Below are positions 1 through 6,273 of a stretch of DNA of 9,433 nt, piece after piece. The notes beneath the pieces were generated by a model that had not been told where the DNA came from, searched no databases, and saw only the letters and a program-made list of their open reading frames with translations. The DNA is from Planctomycetota bacterium (lineage in GTDB: Bacteria > Planctomycetota > MHYJ01 > JACPRB01), in assembly GCA_016200125.1 (NCBI GenBank), contig JACQFK010000379.1:1-9433 (forward strand). Direction: 5' to 3'. How positions within the stretch are numbered: position 1 is the stretch's first letter; each line of letters starts with the position of its first letter. A program made the position numbers and the translations under genes.

Positions 1-1
1 C

Positions 2-304
2 GCCCGGAAGAAGATCGAGGAACAGGCGAAGGAAGACGCCGAGAAGAGCGGCGACAAGGAGAAGGGCGAACAGGCTCTGAAGGACTTCCAGGATCTGCAG
101 AAGGGGAAGGAACTGCTCAAGCGCTTCCCGCCCGACAAGTACGGGGACCAGACCCTGAAGGAAGTGCTCGAAATGGGCATCCGCAAGCAGCCCGTGCCCC
201 CCGACATCCGCGAATTCGCCGATCCCGAGAACCAGAGGCTGTGGAAGCTGGCGCTCCAGTCCCAGAAGGATCTGGACAAGAAGAAGGAGGAGAAGAAGCA
301 GTAG
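2..304 (+). CDS. C-terminal end of a Lys/Glu-rich protein of unknown function (5' truncated)
   Basis: The reading frame is open from the left edge and ends at TAG 302-304, giving 100 residues of a longer protein whose start lies outside the window. The first ~30 residues are highly charged (runs of K, E and D) and look like a coiled coil or disordered linker. The middle (around LLKRFPPDKYGDQTLKEVLE and IREFADPENQRLWKLA) is more ordered, with hydrophobic spacing typical of helices. The last ~15 residues are again a Lys/Glu tail ending KKKEEKKQ. I do not recognise the family, and the visible part has no catalytic motif or membrane segment. Codon choice (AAG, GAG, CTG, GCC) matches the other genes here, so the frame is very likely real. 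It lies in the same direction as the helicase gene 115 bp downstream; co-transcription is possible but not shown. Confidence 0.75.
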   Translation, partial: ARKKIEEQAKEDAEKSGDKEKGEQALKDFQDLQKGKELLKRFPPDKYGDQTLKEVLEMGIRKQPVPPDIREFADPENQRLWKLALQSQKDLDKKKEEKKQ

Positions 305-334
305 CCGGCGCCCGGCGGCGGGTTAAAGGACAGC

Positions 335-354
335 GATCCCGAGCGGATCTTTCT
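335..354 (+). terminator. weak hairpin plus T-rich tract after the first gene
   Basis: GATCC (335-339) and GGATC (345-349) can pair around a 5-nt loop, and TTTCT (350-354) follows. It lies 30 bp after the upstream stop codon, where a terminator is expected. The stem is only 5 bp and the T tract is interrupted, so this is a weak candidate. Confidence 0.22.
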
Positions 355-419
355 CCCGTACCCCGCCGTTCCGTTCCCTCCCTGCGGGCGACCCGCCGCC
401 GCATCCTGTCCGACCATCC

Positions 420-2492
420 ATGGACTACAAAGGCCTCACTCTAGATGCATTCCAGGAACAGGCCGTCCGCGTCATCAACGACCAGGAGTCCCTGATCGTC
501 GCCGCCCCCACCGGGGCGGGCAAGACGCTCGTCGCCGAGTACGCGATCGAGAAGTGCCTGGCCGAGGGCGCGCGCGTCCTCTACACCGCCCCCATCAAGG
601 CGCTCTCCACCCAGAAGTTCCGCGACTTCAGCCGGATCTACGGCGACCGCGTCGGCATCAAGACGGGCGACGTCACCCTCCACCCCGACGCGCAGGTCAT
701 CCTCATGACCACCGAGATCTTCCGCAACACGATCTTCGAGTCGCCCGAGGCCTTCCACGACGTGCGCTACGTGATCTTCGACGAGATCCACTACCTGGAC
801 GACATCGAGCGGGGGACGGTGTGGGAGGAGTCGATCATCTTCGCGCCCGAGCACATCCGCATCCTCGCCCTGTCCGCGACGGTGCCCAACCTCGAGCCGA
901 TGGCCCACTGGATCCGCTCGATCCGGCCCGACCCGCCGCTCCACGTGATCGTCGAGCAGAAGCGGCCGGTGCCGCTGCAGCACCAGCTCTTCGTCCCCGG
1001 GCTCGGCCTCAAGAGCCTCGGCGACCTCCGGAAGTACGAGATGGGGGACATCCGGCAGTACTACCAGCGCATCGACCCGAACGCGAACCCCAACCGCTGG
1101 CGCTCGTGGATGATCGACCATCTCGCCGAGTCGAAGCGGCTTCCCGTCCTCTGGTTCGCGTTCAACCGCCGGGACTGCGAGCAGTTCGCGTCGATGGTGA
1201 ACCGCGGCCTCCTCTCGGCCGAGGAGCGGTCGCGGATCCTGGGGCTCTTCGACGAGCTCCTGGAAAAGTTCGACCTGAAGGCGGACGCGACCACCGACCA
1301 TCTCCGCCGGCTGCTCGAGAAGGGCGCGGCCTACCATCACGCGGGGCTGCTGCCGACCCTGAAGGAGGTGGTCGAGCGGATCTTCACCACCGGGCTCATC
1401 AAGCTCCTCTTCGCCACCGAGACCTTCGCGGTCGGCGTCAACATGCCCGCGCGGACCGTGGTGTTCAACTCGATCTTCAAGTTCGACGGCAAGCGCCTCG
1501 GACCGATCAAGAGCCGGGAGCACCACCAGATGTCGGGCCGCGCGGGGCGCCGCGGGATCGACGAGGTGGGCTACGTCTACAGCGTCGTCGAATGGCCCCA
1601 CATGCGGGTGACGGACATCGAGCGGGTGATCGAGGGGGAGATCGAGCCGATCCGGTCGCAGTTCAACCTGTCCTACGCCACCCTGCTCACGCTGTGGCAG
1701 CACCTGGGGAACAAGATCTACACCGCGGCGGAGAAGTCCTTCGCGAACTTCGATCCGCGCCGCCGCGGCGAGAAGCTCTTCCAGGGCAAGGTGACGCAGA
1801 TCCGCAAGCGGCTGTCGCTGCTCAAGTCGATGAACTACATCCGCGACGGTAAGCTCACGCCGAAAGGGGAGTTCGCCCGGCAGATCCAGGGCTACGAGCT
1901 CCAGGTCACCGAGCTCGTCTTCCGCGGCTTCCTGAAGCAGCTGTCCGAGGAGGAGCTGGTCGTGCTCTTCCACGCGGTCGTATACGAGGCGAAGAAGGCC
2001 GACTGGGCGCGCAAGGTCGACCACGGCCGTTTCAAGTGGCTGCGCAAGGCGGCCTACAACATCGTGGACGACATCGGCCGCGCCGAGGAGCGCGCCGAGC
2101 TCGAGGACCGGACGAAGGGGCTCGAGTTCAAGCTCGCCGGCGCGGTGAACGCCTGGGCGAAGGGCTGCTCCTGGGGCGAGCTCGAGGCCCACACGGGGGC
2201 TTCGGACGGCGACATGGTCCGCTTCTTCCGGCTCGCGCTCCAGCTGCTCAAGAACACGATGTACGCGCTGCCTCCGGAAGATCCGCTGAGGGAGAAGTTG
2301 CGCGGCGCGGCCCGCCGGATCAACCGCGACGTCGTGGACGCCGAGCGCCAGCTTCGGCTCGGGACCCAGGAGGCCGCGGCGCCGCCTCCTCCCTTGGAAG
2401 CGCCGGCCGAGGAACCGCCCCCCGCGCTCGGGACGATCGAACGCCCCTCGTCGCCGGAAGAGACGGAGCTGGGCGGCGGATTCCCAGGATAG
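420..2492 (+). CDS. Ski2-like DExH-box RNA helicase (Mtr4/Ski2/HelY type)
   Basis: A 690-residue superfamily 2 ATP-dependent helicase. RecA1 carries Walker A APTGAGKT (residues 29-36), motif Ia TAPIKALSTQK (56-66), TTEIFRN (97-103), Walker B DEIH (121-124) and motif III SAT (152-154). RecA2 has WFAFNRRDCE (245-254), YHHAGLLPTLKE (305-316), motif V FATETFAVGVNMPA (331-344) and motif VI QMSGRAGRRG (370-379). The HHAGLLPTLKE and FATETFAVGVNMPA strings are hallmarks of the Ski2/Mtr4 group, which unwinds RNA 3'-to-5' for exosome-type decay in eukaryotes; bacterial relatives include mycobacterial HelY. Residues ~490-620 resemble the helical DSHCT/ratchet domain (ELQVTELVFRGFLKQLSEEE; SDGDMVRFFRLALQLLK). 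There is no room for the ~300-residue arch insertion of Mtr4. Residues ~650-690 form a Pro/Ala/Glu-rich, probably disordered tail. ATG 420 places Walker A near residue 30, as usual in the family, but no Shine-Dalgarno is evident. The substrate in this organism is unknown; RNA processing or decay is the inference. Confidence 0.95.
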   Translation: MDYKGLTLDAFQEQAVRVINDQESLIVAAPTGAGKTLVAEYAIEKCLAEGARVLYTAPIKALSTQKFRDFSRIYGDRVGIKTGDVTLHPDAQVILMTTEIFRNTIFESPEAFHDVRYVIFDEIHYLDDIERGTVWEESIIFAPEHIRILALSATVPNLEPMAHWIRSIRPDPPLHVIVEQKRPVPLQHQLFVPGLGLKSLGDLRKYEMGDIRQYYQRIDPNANPNRWRSWMIDHLAESKRLPVLWFAFNRRDCEQFASMVNRGLLSAEERSRILGLFDELLEKFDLKADATTDHLRRLLEKGAAYHHAGLLPTLKEVVERIFTTGLIKLLFATETFAVGVNMPARTVVFNSIFKFDGKRLGPIKSREHHQMSGRAGRRGIDEVGYVYSVVEWPHMRVTDIERVIEGEIEPIRSQFNLSYATLLTLWQHLGNKIYTAAEKSFANFDPRRRGEKLFQGKVTQIRKRLSLLKSMNYIRDGKLTPKGEFARQIQGYELQVTELVFRGFLKQLSEEELVVLFHAVVYEAKKADWARKVDHGRFKWLRKAAYNIVDDIGRAEERAELEDRTKGLEFKLAGAVNAWAKGCSWGELEAHTGASDGDMVRFFRLALQLLKNTMYALPPEDPLREKLRGAARRINRDVVDAERQLRLGTQEAAAPPPPLEAPAEEPPPALGTIERPSSPEETELGGGFPG

Positions 2493-2508
2493 TCGCCGCG
2501 CGGCAGGA

Positions 2509-3132
2509 TCAGAACCGGAAGTCGAGGCCCAGCCCGAACCAGCCGGCGTTGCCGCCGATGGACGTGTCGCTGCTGAGGACGTCGCGCTGGTAGTCGAAGC
2601 GGAGATAGCGGTACTCGCCGTAGAGCTGGACCGAAGCCTGCGGCGAGAGCGTCCACCCGAGGGCGACTCCGCCGCCGAAGCCGACGCCCCGGTCGAAGTT
2701 CCCGAAGTCGGCCTTGTGGACCTCGAGCCGGCCCACGAGGACGCCGGCGTAGATCAGCACCTCGTCGGGCACGCCCTTGCCGTAGCGCAACTTCGGATGC
2801 TCGCGCCAGCCCAGATAGCCGCCCCCGACCTGCGCCGTGATCTTCGCGGCGAGGTCTCCTTCGTAGGTCCCCAGCAGGACGAAGTGGTCGAAGAACTGGA
2901 CGCCGCCCAGGATCGACGCGGAGAAGAAGGTCTCCTGCTTCGAGCGCGCCTGGGTGCTGTCGGTCCTCGTGGAACTGAAGTTGAAGCCGCGGCCGGTCCA
3001 GACGCCCACGCGCGCGCTCAGCAGCCCGTCGACCTTCGACCAGTCGTCGTCCGCCTGGAGCGAGCGGGGAAGCGCGTCGTCCTCCGGCGGGAATGCGGCG
3101 GCCGCGAGCATCGCCGCCAACCAGATCGCCAT
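2509..3132 (-). CDS. predicted small outer-membrane beta-barrel protein
   Basis: The product has 207 residues. The N-terminus (MAIWLAAMLAAAAFPPEDD) is a short hydrophobic export signal, unusual in lacking a basic residue before the core. From about residue 37 the protein shows alternating polar/hydrophobic stretches with many aromatic and Gly residues (SARVGVWTGRGFNF, HFVLLGTYEGDLAAKITAQV, DEVLIYAGVLVGRLEV, SVQLYGEYRYLRFDYQRDV, GWFGLGLDFRF), consistent with roughly eight antiparallel strands. It ends in Phe (DFRF), the usual C-terminal signature recognised by the BAM assembly machinery. GGAGGA lies just upstream of ATG (3132-3130), a good Shine-Dalgarno that fixes the start. The general look is that of an OmpA/OmpW-type opacity porin-like protein, but I cannot name a family. 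It lies 67 bp downstream of the PHP-like hydrolase gene on the same strand, probably in one transcript. It converges on the helicase gene with a 16-bp gap. Confidence 0.8.
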   Translation of the reverse strand: MAIWLAAMLAAAAFPPEDDALPRSLQADDDWSKVDGLLSARVGVWTGRGFNFSSTRTDSTQARSKQETFFSASILGGVQFFDHFVLLGTYEGDLAAKITAQVGGGYLGWREHPKLRYGKGVPDEVLIYAGVLVGRLEVHKADFGNFDRGVGFGGGVALGWTLSPQASVQLYGEYRYLRFDYQRDVLSSDTSIGGNAGWFGLGLDFRF

Positions 3133-3199
3133 CCGTTCCTCCGAGGGGCCTGCCCTTTATCTCCGTTCGACCCCCGGAGGGCAAGATTATTCCGGAGGG

Positions 3200-5206
3200 T
3201 CAGCGCGCCTTCACGGGCTGCGTGAAGGCGCCGTTCGACGCCAGGTCCCAGACCTCGAGCCGGACCGTGGCCGCGTCGGCGCGGTCGACCGGCCACTCGA
3301 ACTTCGCCCGGCCGAACTCGGCGGTAAAGGCGACCGGCAGCGTCCGGCGCCTCGACTCCTTCCCGTCGCTGGTGACGATCTCCACCTGCGACAGCGGATA
3401 GGTCCATTCCAGCTCGGCCCGGACCTTGCCGTCCTTCACTTCAAACGAATGAATCAGGATTTCGCCGGTCGTCGTGAAGAAATCGCCGGCCCGCAGGACG
3501 CGCAGGACGGACGACCAGTCGTCGGACCTGGGCCGCTTGTCGAGCTTCAGGTAGTTCACGTTCATGTGGCCGTAAAGCTCGTGGGTCCGGTCGAGCTCGA
3601 AGGTGTCGACCTCGCCCAGGATCTGCTTGCGCTGGCCCCAGTTGTTCATGTCGTCGAGGAGATCGAGGACGCGGACGCCGAGCCGGTTCTGCGAGAGGTC
3701 GGCGGGCATCGCCTTCCACGCGCCGCCGAGCCAGAGGTCGTCCTTGTACCAGTCCTTCTCCTTGTAGGAGTCGGGGCAGGCGAAGGACGCCTTGATGCGC
3801 GGATGGGCGGTCCAGGCGAGCGCCTTCTCGCGGCGCAGGATCTCCGCCATGTCCGCCTCGCTGCCGGCGTGATAGACCCTGCCGTAGGGCGCGATCTCCT
3901 CCACGAGCGGCGCGCCTTCGGGCCGGACGAGCGTCAGGTAGACCGGCCGGGGGAAGAGGTAGAGCCAGTGGCCCGCGTGGGTCCCCTTCGGCGCCGGCTG
4001 GTTGAGCTGCGCGTTCGCCTCCTCGCCGGGGATGAAGAGGAGCCGGTCGTCCGAGTACTGGCGGCAGACCTCGAACATCTTCTGGAGCTGCGGGAGCCGC
4101 TTGGGGCCGGGATCGTTCGGATTGCCGTCGCCGTGGAACTCGGCGAGGTGGACGATGTCGACGTTCATCGCCTTGAAGACCGCCGACGCCTCGGCCGCGG
4201 CGGCCTTGCCGGCCAGTTCGTTCATCGTGAGCCGCACGTGCCAGTGGCTCGTGAACGTGAGGCGGCCGTCCAGGGGCTTGAAGGCGTCGTCGTGCGTGTA
4301 CTTCTTCACCCGGTCGAGCGCCGCCTCCGCCTTCTCCGCGCCGAGCCACACGAAGGCGGCCATGTGCTGCGTCTTTCCGGCGGGCGCGTCGAACCAGGGG
4401 ATGTAGGCGCCCTGGTGGCCCGGCCCGCCCGCGGGATCCTGGCGCAGGCCGAAGCGGTTCTTCCCCACCTGGGCGAACTTGAAGTTCACGGTGTGGTCGC
4501 GCGGAAAGAAGAACGCGTGGGGCGCGGGCGTCACGCCGATGCACCCCGACTCGACCTCCGCGAAGATCGCGCGGTTCCGCACGCCGACCGGCTTCGGCGC
4601 GCCCTCGGGGGCGACGCGGACCCACTGGTCGCTGACGTTGTCCTTCCACGCCACGCTCTTCCAGTCGCCCTCGAGCACGAAGTCGTAAATGTACGCGACG
4701 AGCTTCTCCTCGAGGCTCAGGGCGGCCTCGACCTGGATGAAGGGGCTGCCGGCGCAGAAACGGAGCACCAGGTCGCCCGAAAAGGGGCCCGCGCCGAGCT
4801 TCGAGAAGGAGACGGTCGCCCGGGCGCCTTCGCTCTCCGCGCGCGCGGACTTGAGATCGAGCAGCGCCTGGTGCGTCTTCACCGGGCCGTTCTTCTGGTC
4901 GGCGGGCTTGTCGAAGAAGATGTAGCGCTCGTTGGCGCGGCTCACGCGCGCGCCGGTGGTCACGGTGTAGGCGGGACGCACGTCCTGCGCGAGCACCTTG
5001 CCGTCCGACTCGAGCGAGGAGAAGAGCGGCTTCGACGGATCCAGCGACAGCGTCGCGGCGCGCGTCGAGCCGCCGCCGGCGGGCCACTCGACGCGGAGCG
5101 CGCGGTCCCTGCGCTCGATCTTCACGCCGCAGGCGGCGTCGTAGCGGGAGAGATCGACGGCGACGGGATCCTGAAGCGCGAGCAGCGCGGCGAGCACGAG
5201 CGTCAT
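3200..5206 (-). CDS. secreted PHP-domain (CehA/McbA-like) metal-dependent hydrolase candidate
   Basis: The product has 668 residues. A short hydrophobic leader (MTLVLAALLALQDPVA) suggests export, with cleavage near residue 11-16. Residues ~20-310 form an all-beta-looking region with no motif I recognise. Residues ~315-590 resemble a PHP domain as in CehA/McbA metallohydrolases: SHWHVR (320-325, two His spaced like the DxHxHS first motif), HLAEFHGDGN (353-362), FIPGEEA (391-397), GHWLYLF (412-418), TAHPR (466-470), and near the end RAGDFFTTTGE (572-582), comparable to the 'R.G..f.TtG' string late in CehA-like proteins. These would supply the His/Glu metal ligands. A beta-rich C-terminal segment (585-668) follows. 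The start is ATG 5206-5204, with GGGAGG about 8 nt upstream; the frame runs open further upstream to 5986 but that part overlaps the HEAT gene and has non-protein-like composition. The reaction and substrate are unknown: phosphoester or carbamate hydrolysis is known for relatives only. It is followed by the barrel gene. Confidence 0.78.
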   Translation of the reverse strand: MTLVLAALLALQDPVAVDLSRYDAACGVKIERRDRALRVEWPAGGGSTRAATLSLDPSKPLFSSLESDGKVLAQDVRPAYTVTTGARVSRANERYIFFDKPADQKNGPVKTHQALLDLKSARAESEGARATVSFSKLGAGPFSGDLVLRFCAGSPFIQVEAALSLEEKLVAYIYDFVLEGDWKSVAWKDNVSDQWVRVAPEGAPKPVGVRNRAIFAEVESGCIGVTPAPHAFFFPRDHTVNFKFAQVGKNRFGLRQDPAGGPGHQGAYIPWFDAPAGKTQHMAAFVWLGAEKAEAALDRVKKYTHDDAFKPLDGRLTFTSHWHVRLTMNELAGKAAAAEASAVFKAMNVDIVHLAEFHGDGNPNDPGPKRLPQLQKMFEVCRQYSDDRLLFIPGEEANAQLNQPAPKGTHAGHWLYLFPRPVYLTLVRPEGAPLVEEIAPYGRVYHAGSEADMAEILRREKALAWTAHPRIKASFACPDSYKEKDWYKDDLWLGGAWKAMPADLSQNRLGVRVLDLLDDMNNWGQRKQILGEVDTFELDRTHELYGHMNVNYLKLDKRPRSDDWSSVLRVLRAGDFFTTTGEILIHSFEVKDGKVRAELEWTYPLSQVEIVTSDGKESRRRTLPVAFTAEFGRAKFEWPVDRADAATVRLEVWDLASNGAFTQPVKAR

Positions 5207-5301
5207 GATCGATCCTCCCTCTTCCGGATTCGTGGCCGCCGGCGCTCCGGGAAGTACGCCGCGCGCGCGGAAGTTATTTTTCTGAAAACCGCGCGCGACC
5301 C

Positions 5302-5329
5302 TTGAGTCGCGACACGAGGAGTGTATAAT
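5302..5329 (+). promoter_or_regulatory. sigma-70-type promoter for the HEAT-repeat gene
   Basis: TTGAGT (5302-5307), a 16-nt spacer and a perfect TATAAT (5324-5329) stand in an AT-rich island within otherwise very GC-rich DNA. The predicted start of transcription is near 5336, giving a leader of ~67 nt before ATG 5403. This is the clearest promoter in the window. Confidence 0.65.
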
Positions 5330-5350
5330 TTTTCCAAGTTGAACGATCAA
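5322..5350 (-). promoter_or_regulatory. sigma-70-type promoter for the hydrolase-barrel operon
   Basis: Read on the minus strand, TTGATC (5350-5345) is followed after exactly 17 nt by TATACA (5327-5322), each matching the consensus at 4 of 6 positions. It lies ~116 bp upstream of ATG 5206 and points toward it. The -10 box overlaps the -10 box of the promoter on the opposite strand, so the two probably compete for polymerase. Confidence 0.45.
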
Positions 5351-5390
5351 TAGATGTGGAGTCCGCTGGGTTGATGGGGTCAAGGTGAGA

Positions 5391-5396
5391 GGAGGG
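5391..5396 (+). promoter_or_regulatory. Shine-Dalgarno deciding the start of the HEAT-repeat gene
   Basis: GGAGGG lies 6 nt before ATG 5403. The frame can also be opened at GTG 5385, but that codon sits just upstream of this site and would translate the Shine-Dalgarno itself as Arg-Gly-Gly, so ATG 5403 is preferred. Confidence 0.7.
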
Positions 5397-5402
5397 TACT
5401 CG

Positions 5403-6206
5403 ATGGCCGAACCAGAACCTGGATCGTTGAGGGAGAGACCGGGATCCGCAGTGCTCGCGCCCGCCGCCAAGGAAGAGATCAAGAAACACGTCAAGGAACT
5501 CCTCTCGGATGATTTCAGCGTCCGCGCCGCGTCGATGACGTCGCTCGAGAAGTACGGCGCCGACGCCGCGGAGGCGATCGTCGAGGCCCTGGTCCGGAAG
5601 CCCGCGGAGCCGCACGCGCTCACGAACTTCTCGGACGCGCTCGCCGAGATCGGCAAGCCCTCGATCAACGTGATCCTCCACGCGCTCAACCACATCCTCG
5701 AGGTGAAGCGCTGCGAGGACGTGTATCTGATCGAGAACTTCGTCGACATCCTCTCGCTGCTCCGCGACCGGCGCGCGGGAGCGACGCTGCTCGAGCAGCT
5801 CGCGAAGTTGAATGCGGCGATCAGGCGCAACCACAACGCGCAGCTCGTCCACTGCTGCGAGTCCGCCAAGGTCAAGATCCACCGCGCCCTCGTCGAGTTC
5901 GGCGAGAAGGGCGGCCTCGGCGACCTGCTCGAGATGCTGGGCGACGGCCGCAAGCGGGTGCGCGACGGCGTCGTCGACGAGGTCACCCGGATCGGCGACC
6001 GGCGCGCGCTGCTGCCGCTCGTCCGGCTCTACGACATCGACGAGCACGTGACGTTCTCGGGCGCGCAGTTCATCAAGGAGGCGATCCGCGAGATCGCCCG
6101 CCGCGAGCACGTGACGCCGGAGGACAAGCTGTTCAAGGAGCTGACGGGCCCCGAGCGGGCGGCGCTCGACCGGGTCTTCCCGAAAGCCAGGAACGGCAAG
6201 CACTAG
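5403..6206 (+). CDS. HEAT/ARM-type alpha-helical repeat protein
   Basis: The product has 267 residues, with no signal peptide or membrane segment, so it is probably cytoplasmic. After a disordered Pro/Glu-rich start (~20 residues) the protein is a series of amphipathic helix pairs of HEAT type: AAKEEIKKHVKELLSDDFSV (21-40), RAASMTSLEKYGADAAEAIV (41-60), LTNFSDALAEIGKPSINVIL (73-92), ENFVDILSLLRDRRAGATLL (111-130), GLGDLLEMLGDGRKRVRDGV (171-190) and VDEVTRIGDRRALLPLVRLY (191-210). The 'D..VR..A' and 'IGDRRALLPL' strings are typical of HEAT repeats, which usually serve as protein-binding scaffolds. No catalytic motif is visible. Two adjacent Cys (151-152) in HCCESAK stand out, but no metal site is evident. 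It has its own strong promoter and Shine-Dalgarno. The specific partner or pathway cannot be told. The gamma-glutamyltransferase gene starts 67 bp downstream in the same direction. Confidence 0.88.
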   Translation: MAEPEPGSLRERPGSAVLAPAAKEEIKKHVKELLSDDFSVRAASMTSLEKYGADAAEAIVEALVRKPAEPHALTNFSDALAEIGKPSINVILHALNHILEVKRCEDVYLIENFVDILSLLRDRRAGATLLEQLAKLNAAIRRNHNAQLVHCCESAKVKIHRALVEFGEKGGLGDLLEMLGDGRKRVRDGVVDEVTRIGDRRALLPLVRLYDIDEHVTFSGAQFIKEAIREIARREHVTPEDKLFKELTGPERAALDRVFPKARNGKH

Positions 6207-6273
6207 GGGAGGGGAGTTCTTCTCATCGCCCGCGATCTCATCACCTGTCCCGCGGGGCGCGTAGAGTAGGGAG

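Noticed and set aside
441..2192. Long open frame on the minus strand (583 codons) opposite the helicase
   Set aside because: It is a by-product of GC-rich codon bias. The plus strand encodes a complete set of helicase motifs, whereas this frame gives a low-complexity E/L/R/V/D-rich translation with no domain.
2495..2504. Palindrome GCCGCGCGGC in the 16-bp gap between the convergent helicase and barrel genes, considered as a bidirectional terminator
   Set aside because: It has no usable loop (at best a 3-bp stem) and no T tract on either strand; GC-rich palindromes of this size are expected by chance here.
3150..3181. Possible hairpin between the hydrolase and barrel genes (minus strand CTCCG...CGGAG) and the direct repeat CCGGAGGG at 3174-3181 and 3192-3199
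   Set aside because: The stem is only 5 bp with a 9-nt loop and no T run follows, so I would not call a terminator. The repeat is short and G/C-rich.
2954..5305. Long open frame on the plus strand (783 codons) opposite the hydrolase gene
   Set aside because: It gives an R/E/L/V-rich composition without motifs, while the minus strand shows a Shine-Dalgarno, signal peptide and metal-ligand motifs.
5207..5986. N-terminal extension of the hydrolase frame by 260 codons
   Set aside because: The extension is antisense to the HEAT gene, has a Ser/Arg/Ala-rich shadow composition, and would bury the Shine-Dalgarno and signal peptide at 5206.
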